From Achromobacter aloeverae (GTDB lineage Bacteria; Pseudomonadota; Gammaproteobacteria; Burkholderiales; Burkholderiaceae_B): a stretch of DNA of 64,000 nt. The stretch lies in NCBI RefSeq assembly GCF_004121055.1, contig NZ_PYAL01000002.1:372001-436000 (forward strand), read 5' to 3'. This document shows, piece after piece, positions 53,015 through 61,507 of the stretch. The position numbers were made by a program, and so were the translations under genes. The notes below the pieces were generated by a model. That model was given only the letters and a program-made list of their open reading frames with translations, ran no database searches and was not told the origin of the DNA. Every line of letters starts with the position of its first letter. Position 1 is the stretch's first letter.

Positions 53015-54679
53015 TCAGTCTTCCAGCGCGATATCTTGATTGCGTCGCTCGCGAATGAACAGGGCGCCAATTGCGGTACTTGCCAGGGCGACGATGACGG
53101 GATACCACAACCCGAAATAGATATCTCCGCTTTGCGTGACAAGAGCAAAGCAAATCGTTGGCAAGAAGCCGCCGAAATAGCCATTGCCGATGTGATAGGG
53201 CAGCGACATTGCGGTATATCGGATGCGGGTGGGGAACATCTCGACCAGGATCGCGGCCATCGGGGCGAGTGTCATTGCGCCGAAGGCCATCAGTATGACC
53301 AGCAAAAGCAAAAGCATAGGAAGGTTGACAGCCGCCGGGTCGGCCTTCGAGGGGTAGCCGGCTGTGGCCAGCGCCTTGGCGACATCGCGCTGAAACCGCG
53401 CTTCCGCGGCCTTTGCGGCCACCGGCGTCAAGTCACGCACGGTGGGCGCCTCGATGTCCGTGGCGCCAATGCGAATACGCGTCGTCGCGCCGGCGGCAAG
53501 CCTCTCACTGTCGTAGTTCGCGGAGAGCGCGGAGAGCGCACGTCGAGCGATGTCGCACGAGCTACTAAATGACGCTGTGCCGGTCGGATTGAACTGGAAG
53601 GCACAATCGGCAGGGTCGCTCGCGATGACGATCGGGGCGGACCGTTGTGCCGCCGCGAGTGCCGGATTCGCGTACATGGTGAAGCCACGGAAGATCGGGA
53701 ATAGCGTCAGGGCCGCCAGGAGGCATCCCGCAAGGATGACAGGTTTGCGTCCGATCCGGTCCGAGAGCTTTCCGAACAGGATGTAGAGCGGTGTGCTGAT
53801 GACCAGTGCCATGCCGACCAGCATATTGGTGGTGACCGGATTGAGCTTGAGCGTCTGTGTCAGGAAGAACATCGCATAAAACAGCGCCGTGAACCAGACA
53901 ACCGCCTGCCCCGCCAGTAGGCCGAACAGCGCCTGGAGCGACAGCTTCAGGTAGCGCCACTGGCCGAAGGCCTCGCTGATCGGTGCGGGAGAGGTTTTTC
54001 CCTGCGATTTAATCCGCTGGAATGCAGGAGATTCGTGCATGGACATGCGGACGTAGACCGAAGTCGCGAGCAGCACACCTGAAAACAGGAACGGCACCCG
54101 CCAACCCCAGCTCTCGAATGCGGGTCCGGTCAGGGCCCGAACGGAAATGACGACTACCAGCGACAACAGTAGGCCGATTGTCGAGGTGGTTTGTACCCAC
54201 GCGGTCCAAGCACCCCGGCGGTCAGAGGGCGCGTGTTCCGCGACATACGTCGCGGCTGCACCATATTCGCCGCCGAGGGCAAGGCCTTGCAACATTCGGA
54301 GAAGAACCAGAATGATGGGCGCGGCTACGCCAATATCGTTATAGCTCGGCAGCAAGCCAACGCAGAGCGTGGATGTGCCCATGATCACGATCGTCAGGAG
54401 GAAAGTCTTCTTTCTTCCCGCGAGGTCGCCAAGGCGGCCGAAGACCAGCGCACCGATCGGGCGCACGACAAAGCCGGCGGCGAAAATAAGCAGGGCAAAG
54501 ATAAAGGCGGTGGTCGTGTTCAAGCTACTGAAGAACTGTGCGGCGATGACAGCCGCCAGCGATCCATACAGGAAGAAGTCGTACCATTCGAAGACGGTTC
54601 CCAGGGAGGCAGCGACGATGATTCTCCGTTCATCCGATGCAATGGCGCTCACAGGTACCGCCAGCGATTCTTGTTGCAT
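53015..54679 (-). CDS. MFS transporter, metabolite:H+ symporter (MHS) family, with large internal loop
   Basis: A 554-residue permease. Helix 1 reads FEWYDFFLYGSLAAVIAAQFF, typical of the MHS family, with RLGDLAGRKKTFLLTI and RMLQGLALGGEYGAAATYVAEHAP. Between a late loop (KLSDRIGRKPVIL) and the last helices lies a hydrophilic insertion of ~110 residues (about 335-445) with two cysteines (PADCAF, SSSCDI) and an ERLAAGATTRIRIGATDIE stretch; it replaces a short loop and is likely extracytoplasmic. Related long MHS proteins exist. It should import an organic acid for the convergent HAD/CoA-transferase/thioesterase operon. Confidence 0.9.
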   Translation of the reverse strand: MQQESLAVPVSAIASDERRIIVAASLGTVFEWYDFFLYGSLAAVIAAQFFSSLNTTTAFIFALLIFAAGFVVRPIGALVFGRLGDLAGRKKTFLLTIVIMGTSTLCVGLLPSYNDIGVAAPIILVLLRMLQGLALGGEYGAAATYVAEHAPSDRRGAWTAWVQTTSTIGLLLSLVVVISVRALTGPAFESWGWRVPFLFSGVLLATSVYVRMSMHESPAFQRIKSQGKTSPAPISEAFGQWRYLKLSLQALFGLLAGQAVVWFTALFYAMFFLTQTLKLNPVTTNMLVGMALVISTPLYILFGKLSDRIGRKPVILAGCLLAALTLFPIFRGFTMYANPALAAAQRSAPIVIASDPADCAFQFNPTGTASFSSSCDIARRALSALSANYDSERLAAGATTRIRIGATDIEAPTVRDLTPVAAKAAEARFQRDVAKALATAGYPSKADPAAVNLPMLLLLLVILMAFGAMTLAPMAAILVEMFPTRIRYTAMSLPYHIGNGYFGGFLPTICFALVTQSGDIYFGLWYPVIVALASTAIGALFIRERRNQDIALED

Positions 54680-55173
54680 TCCTGTCTCCGGTTTCTTTTG
54701 TTTGAGCGGCGCGTTGCCGGCTCCAGTCGCACCGTTACTGGCGCGCTATGGCTACTCTATGTCCGGGTGGAGCGCTTTTAGAAATGGAAAAAACATATCT
54801 GCCCATTCAACGCGTCAATAACGCTGCACATCACGGCTAACGGCTGTGACGCAGCACCAAGGCCGTGAGCGCCCCGCGTTGCAAGCGACGCTGGAGGGCA
54901 GCGATTTACCGGGCTGATTTACTGAACTTATAGGCAGCGGCGCTGCCCGGCAGGGGACAGTAGCCGTAAGGAGGGGATGGCGATGGCGCTGTAAGCCCGA
55001 GGTGTCACGGATGATGGCCCCGCCGGGGGAGCACATCCCGGATACCGAGCGGGAGGCGATGGCGTCGGCGCGCGACGACGACCGGTTCATGGGGGTTGCG
55101 GGTCCTGACGTACGACCGCGTCAGGTGGGGCCGGAGCTCGTCCCGGCCGCTTGATGGCGCGCTCGGCGACGGC
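54680..55173. other. 494-bp gap at the edge of the accessory block
   Basis: No supported gene. It holds the MHS promoter side, a GC-rich GCAGC/GCTGC hairpin near 54935, and a strong AAGGAGG sequence at 54967 followed by a five-codon frame (MAMAL, 54977-54994). An unrecognised 47-codon frame (55011-55154) lacks a ribosome site. The pattern may be a decayed gene. It separates the accessory-looking genes from the ydiJ region. Confidence 0.4.
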
Positions 55174-58100
55174 TTACAGCCGCGCCAGCAGCACCGACAC
55201 CGGATGCGGCAAGGCCGCGCCGTCCATCAGCTTGGCCTGGCTGCGGCAGGAATAGCCGGTGGCCATCAGCCGGCCGCCGGCGCCATGCCGCGCCACGCTG
55301 CCGGCCCAGCCCTGCCGATAGATCGTTTCGGATGTCGCGCGATTCGTGGCTTCGTGGCCGAAGGTGCCGGACATGCCGCAGCATCCGCTGGGCAGTACCT
55401 GCATCGCCATGCCCAATGCCTCGAATACCTTGCGCCATTGCGTCATCGCGTTCGGCGCATTTGTCTTCTCGGTGCAGTGGGGCAGCAAAAGATAAGGTGT
55501 GTCCCGCGCCGTCCCGGTCTCGTCCGGCGGCGGCGCCGATACCCGCGGCGGCTCGGCTTCGAAGGCGCGCGCCAGCCATTCCTGCAGGAGCCAGACCTTG
55601 GGGCCGTCCTTGGCTTCAGGGACGTCCTGGTATTCGCTGCGATAGACCAGCGTCATCGCCGGATCGATGCCCACCAGGTCCGCGCCGGTGGCGGCCAGGT
55701 CGCGCAAGCGCGCCGTATTGCGCCGCGCCACCCGCGCGAAACGCCCAAGGAAGCCGTGCACGTGCAGCGGCTTGCCGTTGGGATGATAGGGCGCCAGCAA
55801 GGGCCGGAATCCCAGCTTGCGCAGCAGCGCGAACGTGTCCAGCACCAGTTGCGCTTCGAAGTGGGTCGTGAAGGCGTCCTGCACGACGATGACGGACTTC
55901 TCCCCCCGTTGCCGTGCCGCCTCGACCGTCGCGGCGCAGGCCACCGCATGGCCGGCCGCCTTCAGCTCGCGGCCCACGTCCAGCGTGCTTAGCGACGGAA
56001 TGGCGACCAGGTTCAGCCGACGCAGCGCCCTGCGCGTCACCGGCAGCGCAAGGATGCGGTTGAACCAGCCGGGCGCCTTCGCCATCCAGGGCAGCATGGG
56101 CTCCAGGGCGCACAGCAAGGTGTCCTTGGCCGGCCGCACGTACCGTGTGTAGTACAGCGACAGAAAGCGGGCCCGGAACGCCGGCACGTCCACCTTGATC
56201 GGACATTGCCCCGCACAGGACTTGCATGCCAGGCAGGTGTCCATCGCGTCCTTCACCTCGTGCGAAAAGTCGTACTCTCCCCGCGCTTTCGCGCGCTGGT
56301 TGCGCCAGCGCCGCGGCAGGGACTTCAAGGCGCCGGGCAAGGTCGATGCGGCGCCCGCCGTGCCTGCGCCGGATGCGTCGAGCATGTCGGCCTGCCCCGC
56401 GAGCGTGACCAGCCGCAGCCATTCCCGCAGCAGGCCCGCCCGGCCCTTGGGCGAATAGCGCCGGTCGCGCGTCGCTTTCCACGACGGGCACATGGCATCG
56501 TCCTGGTCGAAGTTGAAGCAGGCCCCATTGCCATTGCAGTGCAAGGCGTCCTCGAATTGCCGCCGCGCCGCGATGGGAATGACGCGGTCATGCTGACCCC
56601 GGGTCGGGACCGCATCGATGCGCAGCAATTCCGTGCCGGGCACCGTGGCGATCTTGCCGGGGTTCAACTGCTCCCGCGGATCGAACGCGGCCTTGATCTC
56701 TTGCAGGCGTGGATAGAGCGGCCCGAAGAACGTAGGCGAGTACTCGGACCGCATACCCTTGCCATGCTCGCCCCACAGCACGCCGCCATATTTCTTCGTC
56801 AAGGCGGCGACGCCGTCCGTCACGGCGCGGATCAAGGGTTCCTGCGCCGGGTCCTTCATGTCGATGGCGGGCCGCACGTGCAGCACGCCCGCGTCGGCAT
56901 GACCGAACATGCCGTAGACCAGGCCGTGGCGATCGAGCAACTGGCGAAACTCCGCGATGTAGTCGGCCAGGTGCTCGGGCGGGACGGCGGTGTCTTCCAC
57001 GAAGGGAATGGGGCGCTTGTCCCCCTTCATCCGGCCCAGCAGGCCCACCGATCGCTTGCGCATGGACCAGACGTCCTCGACGGCGGCATGGCCTTCGACG
57101 ATGGCGTGGCTGAGCACGCCACGGTCGCTGCCGGCGCCGTCGAATGTGGCGATGGCACGTTGCAGGGCCGCCCGCAGCGCCGCCGGATCGTCGCTGGTGA
57201 ACTCGACCAGGTTCACGCCATCGAAATGCTCGCTCGCGGGGGGGAAGTAGCGGGCAATGGCCGGCCAGGCATTGTCCTCGCGAGCCAGCCGTATGACTGT
57301 CGGGTCGATGGCCTCGATGGACGCCGCATCCAGGGCCAGCAGCCGCGGCGAGTCGCGCAGGGCCGCATCGAAGGATCCGTAGCTGACGACCAGCAGCGCC
57401 GCGTGCTTGGGGATAGGCAGCAGGTTGACCTTCGCCTCGACCAGGAAACCCAGCGTGCCCTCGGACCCGCACAGGATGTTGTTCAGGTTGAAGCGCCCGT
57501 CATCGTCGCGGATATGCGCCAGGTCGTAGCCGGTCAGGCAGCGGTTCAGCGGCGGGAAATGCGCCTTGATCCGCGCGGCGTCGCTGCGATGGATCGCATC
57601 GATGCAGCGATGCACCGCGCCGGCCAGGTCGTCCCGTGCGCTGATCTCCTGGAACTCGGCTTCGTGCAGCGGACGGGAGCGCCAGGTTTCGCCATCGAGC
57701 AGCACGGTCGTCAGTTCCAGCACGTGGTCCCGTGTCTTTCCATAGCGACAGGACCCCTGGCCGCTGGCATCGGTGCTGACCATGCCGCCGATGGTCGCCC
57801 GGTTGGAGGTCGACAGTTCCGGCGCGAAGAACAGGCCGTGCGCGCGCACGGCGGCCTCCAGCTGGTCCTTGACGACACCCGCCTGCACGCGCGCCCACCG
57901 TTCCTCGACATTGATTTCGAGAATGCGGTTCATGTGGCGCGAGAGATCCACGATCATGCCGCCGCCCAGGGACTGCCCGTTGGTCCCCGTGCCGCCGCCG
58001 CGCGGATAGGCCTTGATGCCGGAGAACCGGGGATCGCCCAGCAGTTTCGCGATGCGCGTGACATCCAGCGTCGAGCGCGGGAACACCGCCAGTTGCGGCA

Positions 58101-58269
58101 GTACCTGGTAGATCGAGTTGTCGGTCGCCATGACCGTGCGGGTCGCGTAGCCGTCCTCGATATCGCCTTCGAAGCCGTGCAGCCGCAGCGCCGCCGCGAA
58201 GGAGGCATGGGCGTCGTTCGTCAGGGGCACGCGGTCAAGGCGGGGGATCATGCGGGGCAGGGCGGACAT
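55174..58269 (-). CDS. ydiJ: YdiJ-type FAD-binding/Fe-S D-2-hydroxyacid dehydrogenase
   Basis: A 1031-residue fusion. The N-terminal FAD-binding domain has YPRGGGTGTNGQSLGGG near residue 90 and IGGMVSTDASGQGS; an FAD-linked oxidase C domain with HADAGVLHVRP lies around 450-470. A ferredoxin-like cluster motif follows near residue 675 (CLACKSCAGQCPIKV), then CCG domains ending in GCCGMSGTFGHE near 962. This is the order and size of E. coli YdiJ (1018 aa), shown in some bacteria to oxidise D-2-hydroxyglutarate; D-lactate is an alternative. Electrons probably pass from FAD through Fe-S to a carrier. It is divergent from a LysR gene across a shared inverted repeat. Confidence 0.92.
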   Translation of the reverse strand: MSALPRMIPRLDRVPLTNDAHASFAAALRLHGFEGDIEDGYATRTVMATDNSIYQVLPQLAVFPRSTLDVTRIAKLLGDPRFSGIKAYPRGGGTGTNGQSLGGGMIVDLSRHMNRILEINVEERWARVQAGVVKDQLEAAVRAHGLFFAPELSTSNRATIGGMVSTDASGQGSCRYGKTRDHVLELTTVLLDGETWRSRPLHEAEFQEISARDDLAGAVHRCIDAIHRSDAARIKAHFPPLNRCLTGYDLAHIRDDDGRFNLNNILCGSEGTLGFLVEAKVNLLPIPKHAALLVVSYGSFDAALRDSPRLLALDAASIEAIDPTVIRLAREDNAWPAIARYFPPASEHFDGVNLVEFTSDDPAALRAALQRAIATFDGAGSDRGVLSHAIVEGHAAVEDVWSMRKRSVGLLGRMKGDKRPIPFVEDTAVPPEHLADYIAEFRQLLDRHGLVYGMFGHADAGVLHVRPAIDMKDPAQEPLIRAVTDGVAALTKKYGGVLWGEHGKGMRSEYSPTFFGPLYPRLQEIKAAFDPREQLNPGKIATVPGTELLRIDAVPTRGQHDRVIPIAARRQFEDALHCNGNGACFNFDQDDAMCPSWKATRDRRYSPKGRAGLLREWLRLVTLAGQADMLDASGAGTAGAASTLPGALKSLPRRWRNQRAKARGEYDFSHEVKDAMDTCLACKSCAGQCPIKVDVPAFRARFLSLYYTRYVRPAKDTLLCALEPMLPWMAKAPGWFNRILALPVTRRALRRLNLVAIPSLSTLDVGRELKAAGHAVACAATVEAARQRGEKSVIVVQDAFTTHFEAQLVLDTFALLRKLGFRPLLAPYHPNGKPLHVHGFLGRFARVARRNTARLRDLAATGADLVGIDPAMTLVYRSEYQDVPEAKDGPKVWLLQEWLARAFEAEPPRVSAPPPDETGTARDTPYLLLPHCTEKTNAPNAMTQWRKVFEALGMAMQVLPSGCCGMSGTFGHEATNRATSETIYRQGWAGSVARHGAGGRLMATGYSCRSQAKLMDGAALPHPVSVLLARL

Positions 58270-58305
58270 GGTCGTAAACCAGGGAGGAATTCGTTTTTTG
58301 AAGTC

Positions 58306-58328
58306 TATCCATTTGCTTTAAACGGATA
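58306..58328. promoter_or_regulatory. Candidate LysR operator between ydiJ and LysR
   Basis: TATCCATTT and AAACGGATA are inverted over 9 bp with one mismatch around a 5-bp AT-rich centre. It lies 37 bp upstream of ydiJ and 38 bp upstream of the LysR gene, almost midway in a 96-bp AT-rich gap. Confidence 0.55.
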
Positions 58329-58365
58329 AAATGGTTTTTTCTCAGGTAACGCATGAGTTTTATGA

Positions 58366-59265
58366 ATGAATCCACGCACGCTGACACCGTCCATGTCCCT
58401 GCTGCTGGCCTTCGAGTCGTCGGCCCGCCACCTGAGCTACACCAAGGCGGCGGCCGAGCTGTCCCTGACGCAAAGCGCCGTCAGCCGCCAGGTGCAGGCC
58501 CTGGAAGACCTGCTGCAGCGTCAGTTGTTCGAACGCAAGGGGCGCGCCATCGCGCTGACCGACGCTGGGCGCATCTATATGCGTGAAGTGGGCCTGGCCA
58601 TCGGGCGGATACGCAATGCGACCTTGCAGGTGACGGCCATGGCGGCGGGCGGCGGCAGCATCAACCTGGCCTTGCTGCCCACCTTCGGCGCCCGATGGCT
58701 GATGCCGCGGTTGCACGGCTTCTATGCCGCCCACCCCAAGGTGCTGGTGCACCTGCATTCGCGCATCGGCGAGTTCGACCTGGATGCGGCGGGGATGGAT
58801 GCCGTGATCCGGGTGGACGAAGGCGCGGCGCCAGGCCTGGTCTCGCACCGGCTGCTGGAAGAACAACTGGTGCTGGTGGCCAGTCCCGGGCTGCTGGAGC
58901 AACATCCCATCGCCGGTCCGGACGACTTGCGCGACGTGCTGCTGCTGCGCGTTGCCAGCCGGGCCAATGTCTGGTCGGAGTGGTTCGACGCTCAGGGCGG
59001 CACCCCGCGCCAGCTATGCTTCGGACCGACGTTCGAGGTCACGTCCCACCTGATCCAGGCGGTGGCCACGGGAATAGGCGTGGGCCTGGTGCCCGACGTC
59101 CTGGTGGAAGAGGAATTGGCGTCGGGCAAGCTGGTCGCGCCCATCGGCTATCGCTACGCCAGCGGCAAGCATTATCAATTCGCCTACCCGGCGCACAAGT
59201 CCTCGTACGCGCCCCTGGTGGCGTTCAGGGACTGGCTGCTGGCTGCGCCTGCAGCAGGGTCCTGA
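58366..59265 (+). CDS. LysR-family transcriptional regulator (GcvA-like)
   Basis: A 299-residue LTTR whose start MSLLLAFESSARHLSYTKAAAELSLTQSAVSRQV, shown in part, is like GcvA-type regulators. MNPRTL is the first in-frame ATG; MSLLLAFE nine codons later is a possible alternative. It is divergent from ydiJ with an inverted repeat between, so it probably regulates that dehydrogenase. Its last 41 bp overlap the 3' end of the convergent XRE-type gene. Confidence 0.9.
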   Translation: MNPRTLTPSMSLLLAFESSARHLSYTKAAAELSLTQSAVSRQVQALEDLLQRQLFERKGRAIALTDAGRIYMREVGLAIGRIRNATLQVTAMAAGGGSINLALLPTFGARWLMPRLHGFYAAHPKVLVHLHSRIGEFDLDAAGMDAVIRVDEGAAPGLVSHRLLEEQLVLVASPGLLEQHPIAGPDDLRDVLLLRVASRANVWSEWFDAQGGTPRQLCFGPTFEVTSHLIQAVATGIGVGLVPDVLVEEELASGKLVAPIGYRYASGKHYQFAYPAHKSSYAPLVAFRDWLLAAPAAGS

Positions 59266-60070
59266 CCCGCTGGGCGTCGGCCGGCGTGGCGGGGTTGTAC
59301 ACGATCATGTTCAGGTCCGACCGGCCGTCGACCGCGAAGGCCGAATATTCCAGCGCCAGCGGGCCCAGCACGGGATGGCGCAGGCGCTTGACGCCGCCGC
59401 CATGGGCGCTCACGTCGTTGTCGCCCCACATGCGCGCGAATTCCGGGCTGAGGCGGCTGAGCTCCTCGACCAGGGGCTGTACCTCCAGCGCGGCGCCCAC
59501 GCGCGCCGTCGTCGCGCGGAAGACGCCGAGGACAAAGCGCGCCACGCTTTCCCAGTCCTCTTGCGCCGCGCGCACCGCGGGATTGAGAAAGACGAAGCGC
59601 AGCACGTTGCGTTCTTGCGGCGGCAGGGCGGCGTAGTCGGTGAACAATATCGTCGCCGCGCGGTTCCAGCCAACGATCTGCCAGGTTGCCGTGTAGACCA
59701 GGGCGGGGCTGGGGTCCAGTGCGTCCAGCACGCGTTGCAGGCGCGGCGTGATGCCTTCGTCCTTGCGATAGCGGGCTTCCGGCGGCCGGCCCAGGGCCAG
59801 CAGGAACAGGTGTTCGCGTTCCGCGTCCGTCAGCATCAGGGCGCCGGCGATGCGTTCCAGCACGTCCGCGGACGGCGCGCCGCCGCGGCCTTGTTCCAGC
59901 CAGGTGTACCAGGTCGGGCTGATGTTGGCCCGCAAGGCGACTTCCTCGCGCCGCAGGCCAGGGGTACGGCGGCGCTCGGCCGGCAGGCCGAAGGCGGTGG
60001 GGTCGAGCTTGGCGCGCCGATGCTTGAGATAGGCGCCGAGTCGGTTGGACGGATCGGTGGGATCGCTCAT
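59225..60070 (-). CDS. XRE-family regulator with MmyB-like ligand domain
   Basis: A 281-residue protein: HTH at about residues 10-75 (RRTPGLRREEVALRANISPTWYTWLEQGR, shown in part) followed by the MmyB-like ligand domain (VYTATWQIVGWNRAATILFTDY, RNVLRFVFLNP, GPLALEYSAFAVDGR). Such regulators are common in actinobacteria and proteobacteria and often control an adjacent oxidoreductase or membrane protein, possibly with a fatty-acid-like ligand. It overlaps the LtrA gene by 4 bp (ATGA), so it is probably a co-transcribed regulator of that operon. Confidence 0.9.
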   Translation of the reverse strand: MSDPTDPSNRLGAYLKHRRAKLDPTAFGLPAERRRTPGLRREEVALRANISPTWYTWLEQGRGGAPSADVLERIAGALMLTDAEREHLFLLALGRPPEARYRKDEGITPRLQRVLDALDPSPALVYTATWQIVGWNRAATILFTDYAALPPQERNVLRFVFLNPAVRAAQEDWESVARFVLGVFRATTARVGAALEVQPLVEELSRLSPEFARMWGDNDVSAHGGGVKRLRHPVLGPLALEYSAFAVDGRSDLNMIVYNPATPADAQRVRTLLQAQPAASP

Positions 60071-61329
60071 GGGTTCAGGCTCGCAACCTCGCCGCGCCTT
60101 CCCGAGAACTCGACGCCGAGGATCGTCAGGGTCGGCGCCAGCATGAGTATCACCAGGCAGATGGCGATGCCGGCGCCGGCCGCCGCCGCGCCGACCGCCA
60201 CGGCGATCAGCGCTGCGCTGCCGGCCAGCAATGTCCCGCGCCGCACTTCCGAACGCGGCACCAGGTAGCGATGCAGTCCATGAACGAGGACGAGGAAGAG
60301 TCCGACCGGCACGGCGCTGCACAGGACGGTGGCCAGCTGCCCGATATGGGCTTCGTGCTCGATGGCATAGGCGGCCACATGCAGGCCGGCGCCGGTGGCG
60401 ACGATGGCCGCGACGATGAAAATCTGCCCGTACCCCCAGACGAAGGACCGGTCGCGGTGCGCGTGCAGGACCTCGGCGGAGGGCAGCATGTAATAGATCC
60501 ACCACATGCCGAAAGTGAGGCCGATGCCGGCCAGGCAGACCAGGGCGGCATCCAGGCTCCAGCCCTGGATTTCGACGACGGCGGCCAGGCCGGCGATGGT
60601 GCCTACCACGCCTTCGCCCAGCGCGATGAGCGCGAACAGGCTGTAGCGCTCGGCGATGTGATGGGCGTGCCAGGGCGTGCCGTCGCCGATGCGTTCGGCG
60701 ATGACCGGGCCGGCCAGTTCGATCGCGGCGAGGACGGCGGCGCACAGCAGCGTGCTGGCCACCGAGGTGTCGAGGAAGATCTGGATGATCCAGCCGATCT
60801 GCGCGATGGAGATGGCGGTCGCATAGGTCAGGCAGGCGCGGCGGCGTCCCGGATCCTGGCGGGCGGCGCGCAGCCATTGCGTCACCATGGCGATGCGCAT
60901 GATGACATAGCCGAGCACGATGATGCTGTTGTCGACCTGGGCGCCCTTGTCTATGGTCTCGAACAGGCGCGGCAGGCCCGTGGCCAGCACCAGCACGCCT
61001 ATCATCTGCACCATGGTCACCAGGCGGAAGATCCAGTCGTCGGTGTCATAGGCCGAGGAGAACCACGAGAAGTTGATCCAGGCCCAGCAGATGGCGAAAC
61101 TGGCGAAGCCGAAGCCGATCAGCGCCGTGGCGAAATGCCCTTGCGCCAGCGCATGCGCGAGCTGCGATGCCGCCAGGCCGAAGCAGGTGGCGAAGGTCAG
61201 GTCGAACAGGCCTTCCAGGGGCGTGGCGGTGCGATGTCGTTCCTGCGGATCATGGCCCGCCATGCGGCGCAGGCGATGGCGCGGGGGAGCGGACGGGGCG
61301 GGGGCGTCGGTATCCATGTCGGTGTCCAT
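60067..61329 (-). CDS. LtrA-type low-temperature-requirement membrane protein
   Basis: A 420-residue membrane protein with about ten hydrophobic segments. ATPLEGLFDLTFATCFGLAAS near residue 35, then FASFAICWAWINFSWFSSAYDTDD and ALIALGEGVVGTIAGLA are the LtrA family markers (named for a Listeria gene needed for growth in the cold). Its biochemical function is unknown. The ATG at 61329 is preferred; upstream in-frame codons come from a 9-bp tandem array. It heads a two-gene unit with the XRE regulator. Confidence 0.88.
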   Translation of the reverse strand: MDTDMDTDAPAPSAPPRHRLRRMAGHDPQERHRTATPLEGLFDLTFATCFGLAASQLAHALAQGHFATALIGFGFASFAICWAWINFSWFSSAYDTDDWIFRLVTMVQMIGVLVLATGLPRLFETIDKGAQVDNSIIVLGYVIMRIAMVTQWLRAARQDPGRRRACLTYATAISIAQIGWIIQIFLDTSVASTLLCAAVLAAIELAGPVIAERIGDGTPWHAHHIAERYSLFALIALGEGVVGTIAGLAAVVEIQGWSLDAALVCLAGIGLTFGMWWIYYMLPSAEVLHAHRDRSFVWGYGQIFIVAAIVATGAGLHVAAYAIEHEAHIGQLATVLCSAVPVGLFLVLVHGLHRYLVPRSEVRRGTLLAGSAALIAVAVGAAAAGAGIAICLVILMLAPTLTILGVEFSGRRGEVASLNP

Positions 61330-61390
61330 GTTCGACCTTGGGGGGAAGGGTGGCCCATTGTACGGATGGGCTGCCGTATCGTCAGGCATC

Positions 61391-61452
61391 GTGGCCATCC
61401 AGGCCATCCAGGCCATCCAGGTCATCAGGCCATCCGGGTCATCATGCCATCC
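61391..61452. repeat. Seven-copy 8-9-bp tandem array between tauE-like and ltrA-like genes
   Basis: Units of consensus AGGCCATCC with 8-bp variants (AGGTCATC, GGGTCATC), about seven in a row. The array is 55 bp after the TauE stop and 61 bp before the LtrA start, and would encode a TWMAWMAWMAT-like peptide if read through, which explains a false upstream extension of LtrA. Confidence 0.75.
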
Positions 61453-61507
61453 AGGCCCAGGTCGTCGTGCCCTCGGTGCCGCGCCCCCTGTCGGCGAACA
61501 CCGGCCG

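Noticed and set aside
54815-55090. A 91-codon minus-strand frame in the gap before ydiJ
   Set aside because: It lacks a ribosome site and domain, and its composition is irregular (Arg/Ser/Pro-rich). Treated as non-coding.
36060-55173. A prophage or integrative element
   Set aside because: No integrase, transposase, phage structural gene, tRNA end or flanking direct repeat was found. Only an accessory block is claimed.
56206-58329. A 707-codon plus-strand frame opposite ydiJ
   Set aside because: The minus strand carries the full FAD/Fe-S motifs of YdiJ; the opposite frame has no recognisable domain and shadow-like composition.
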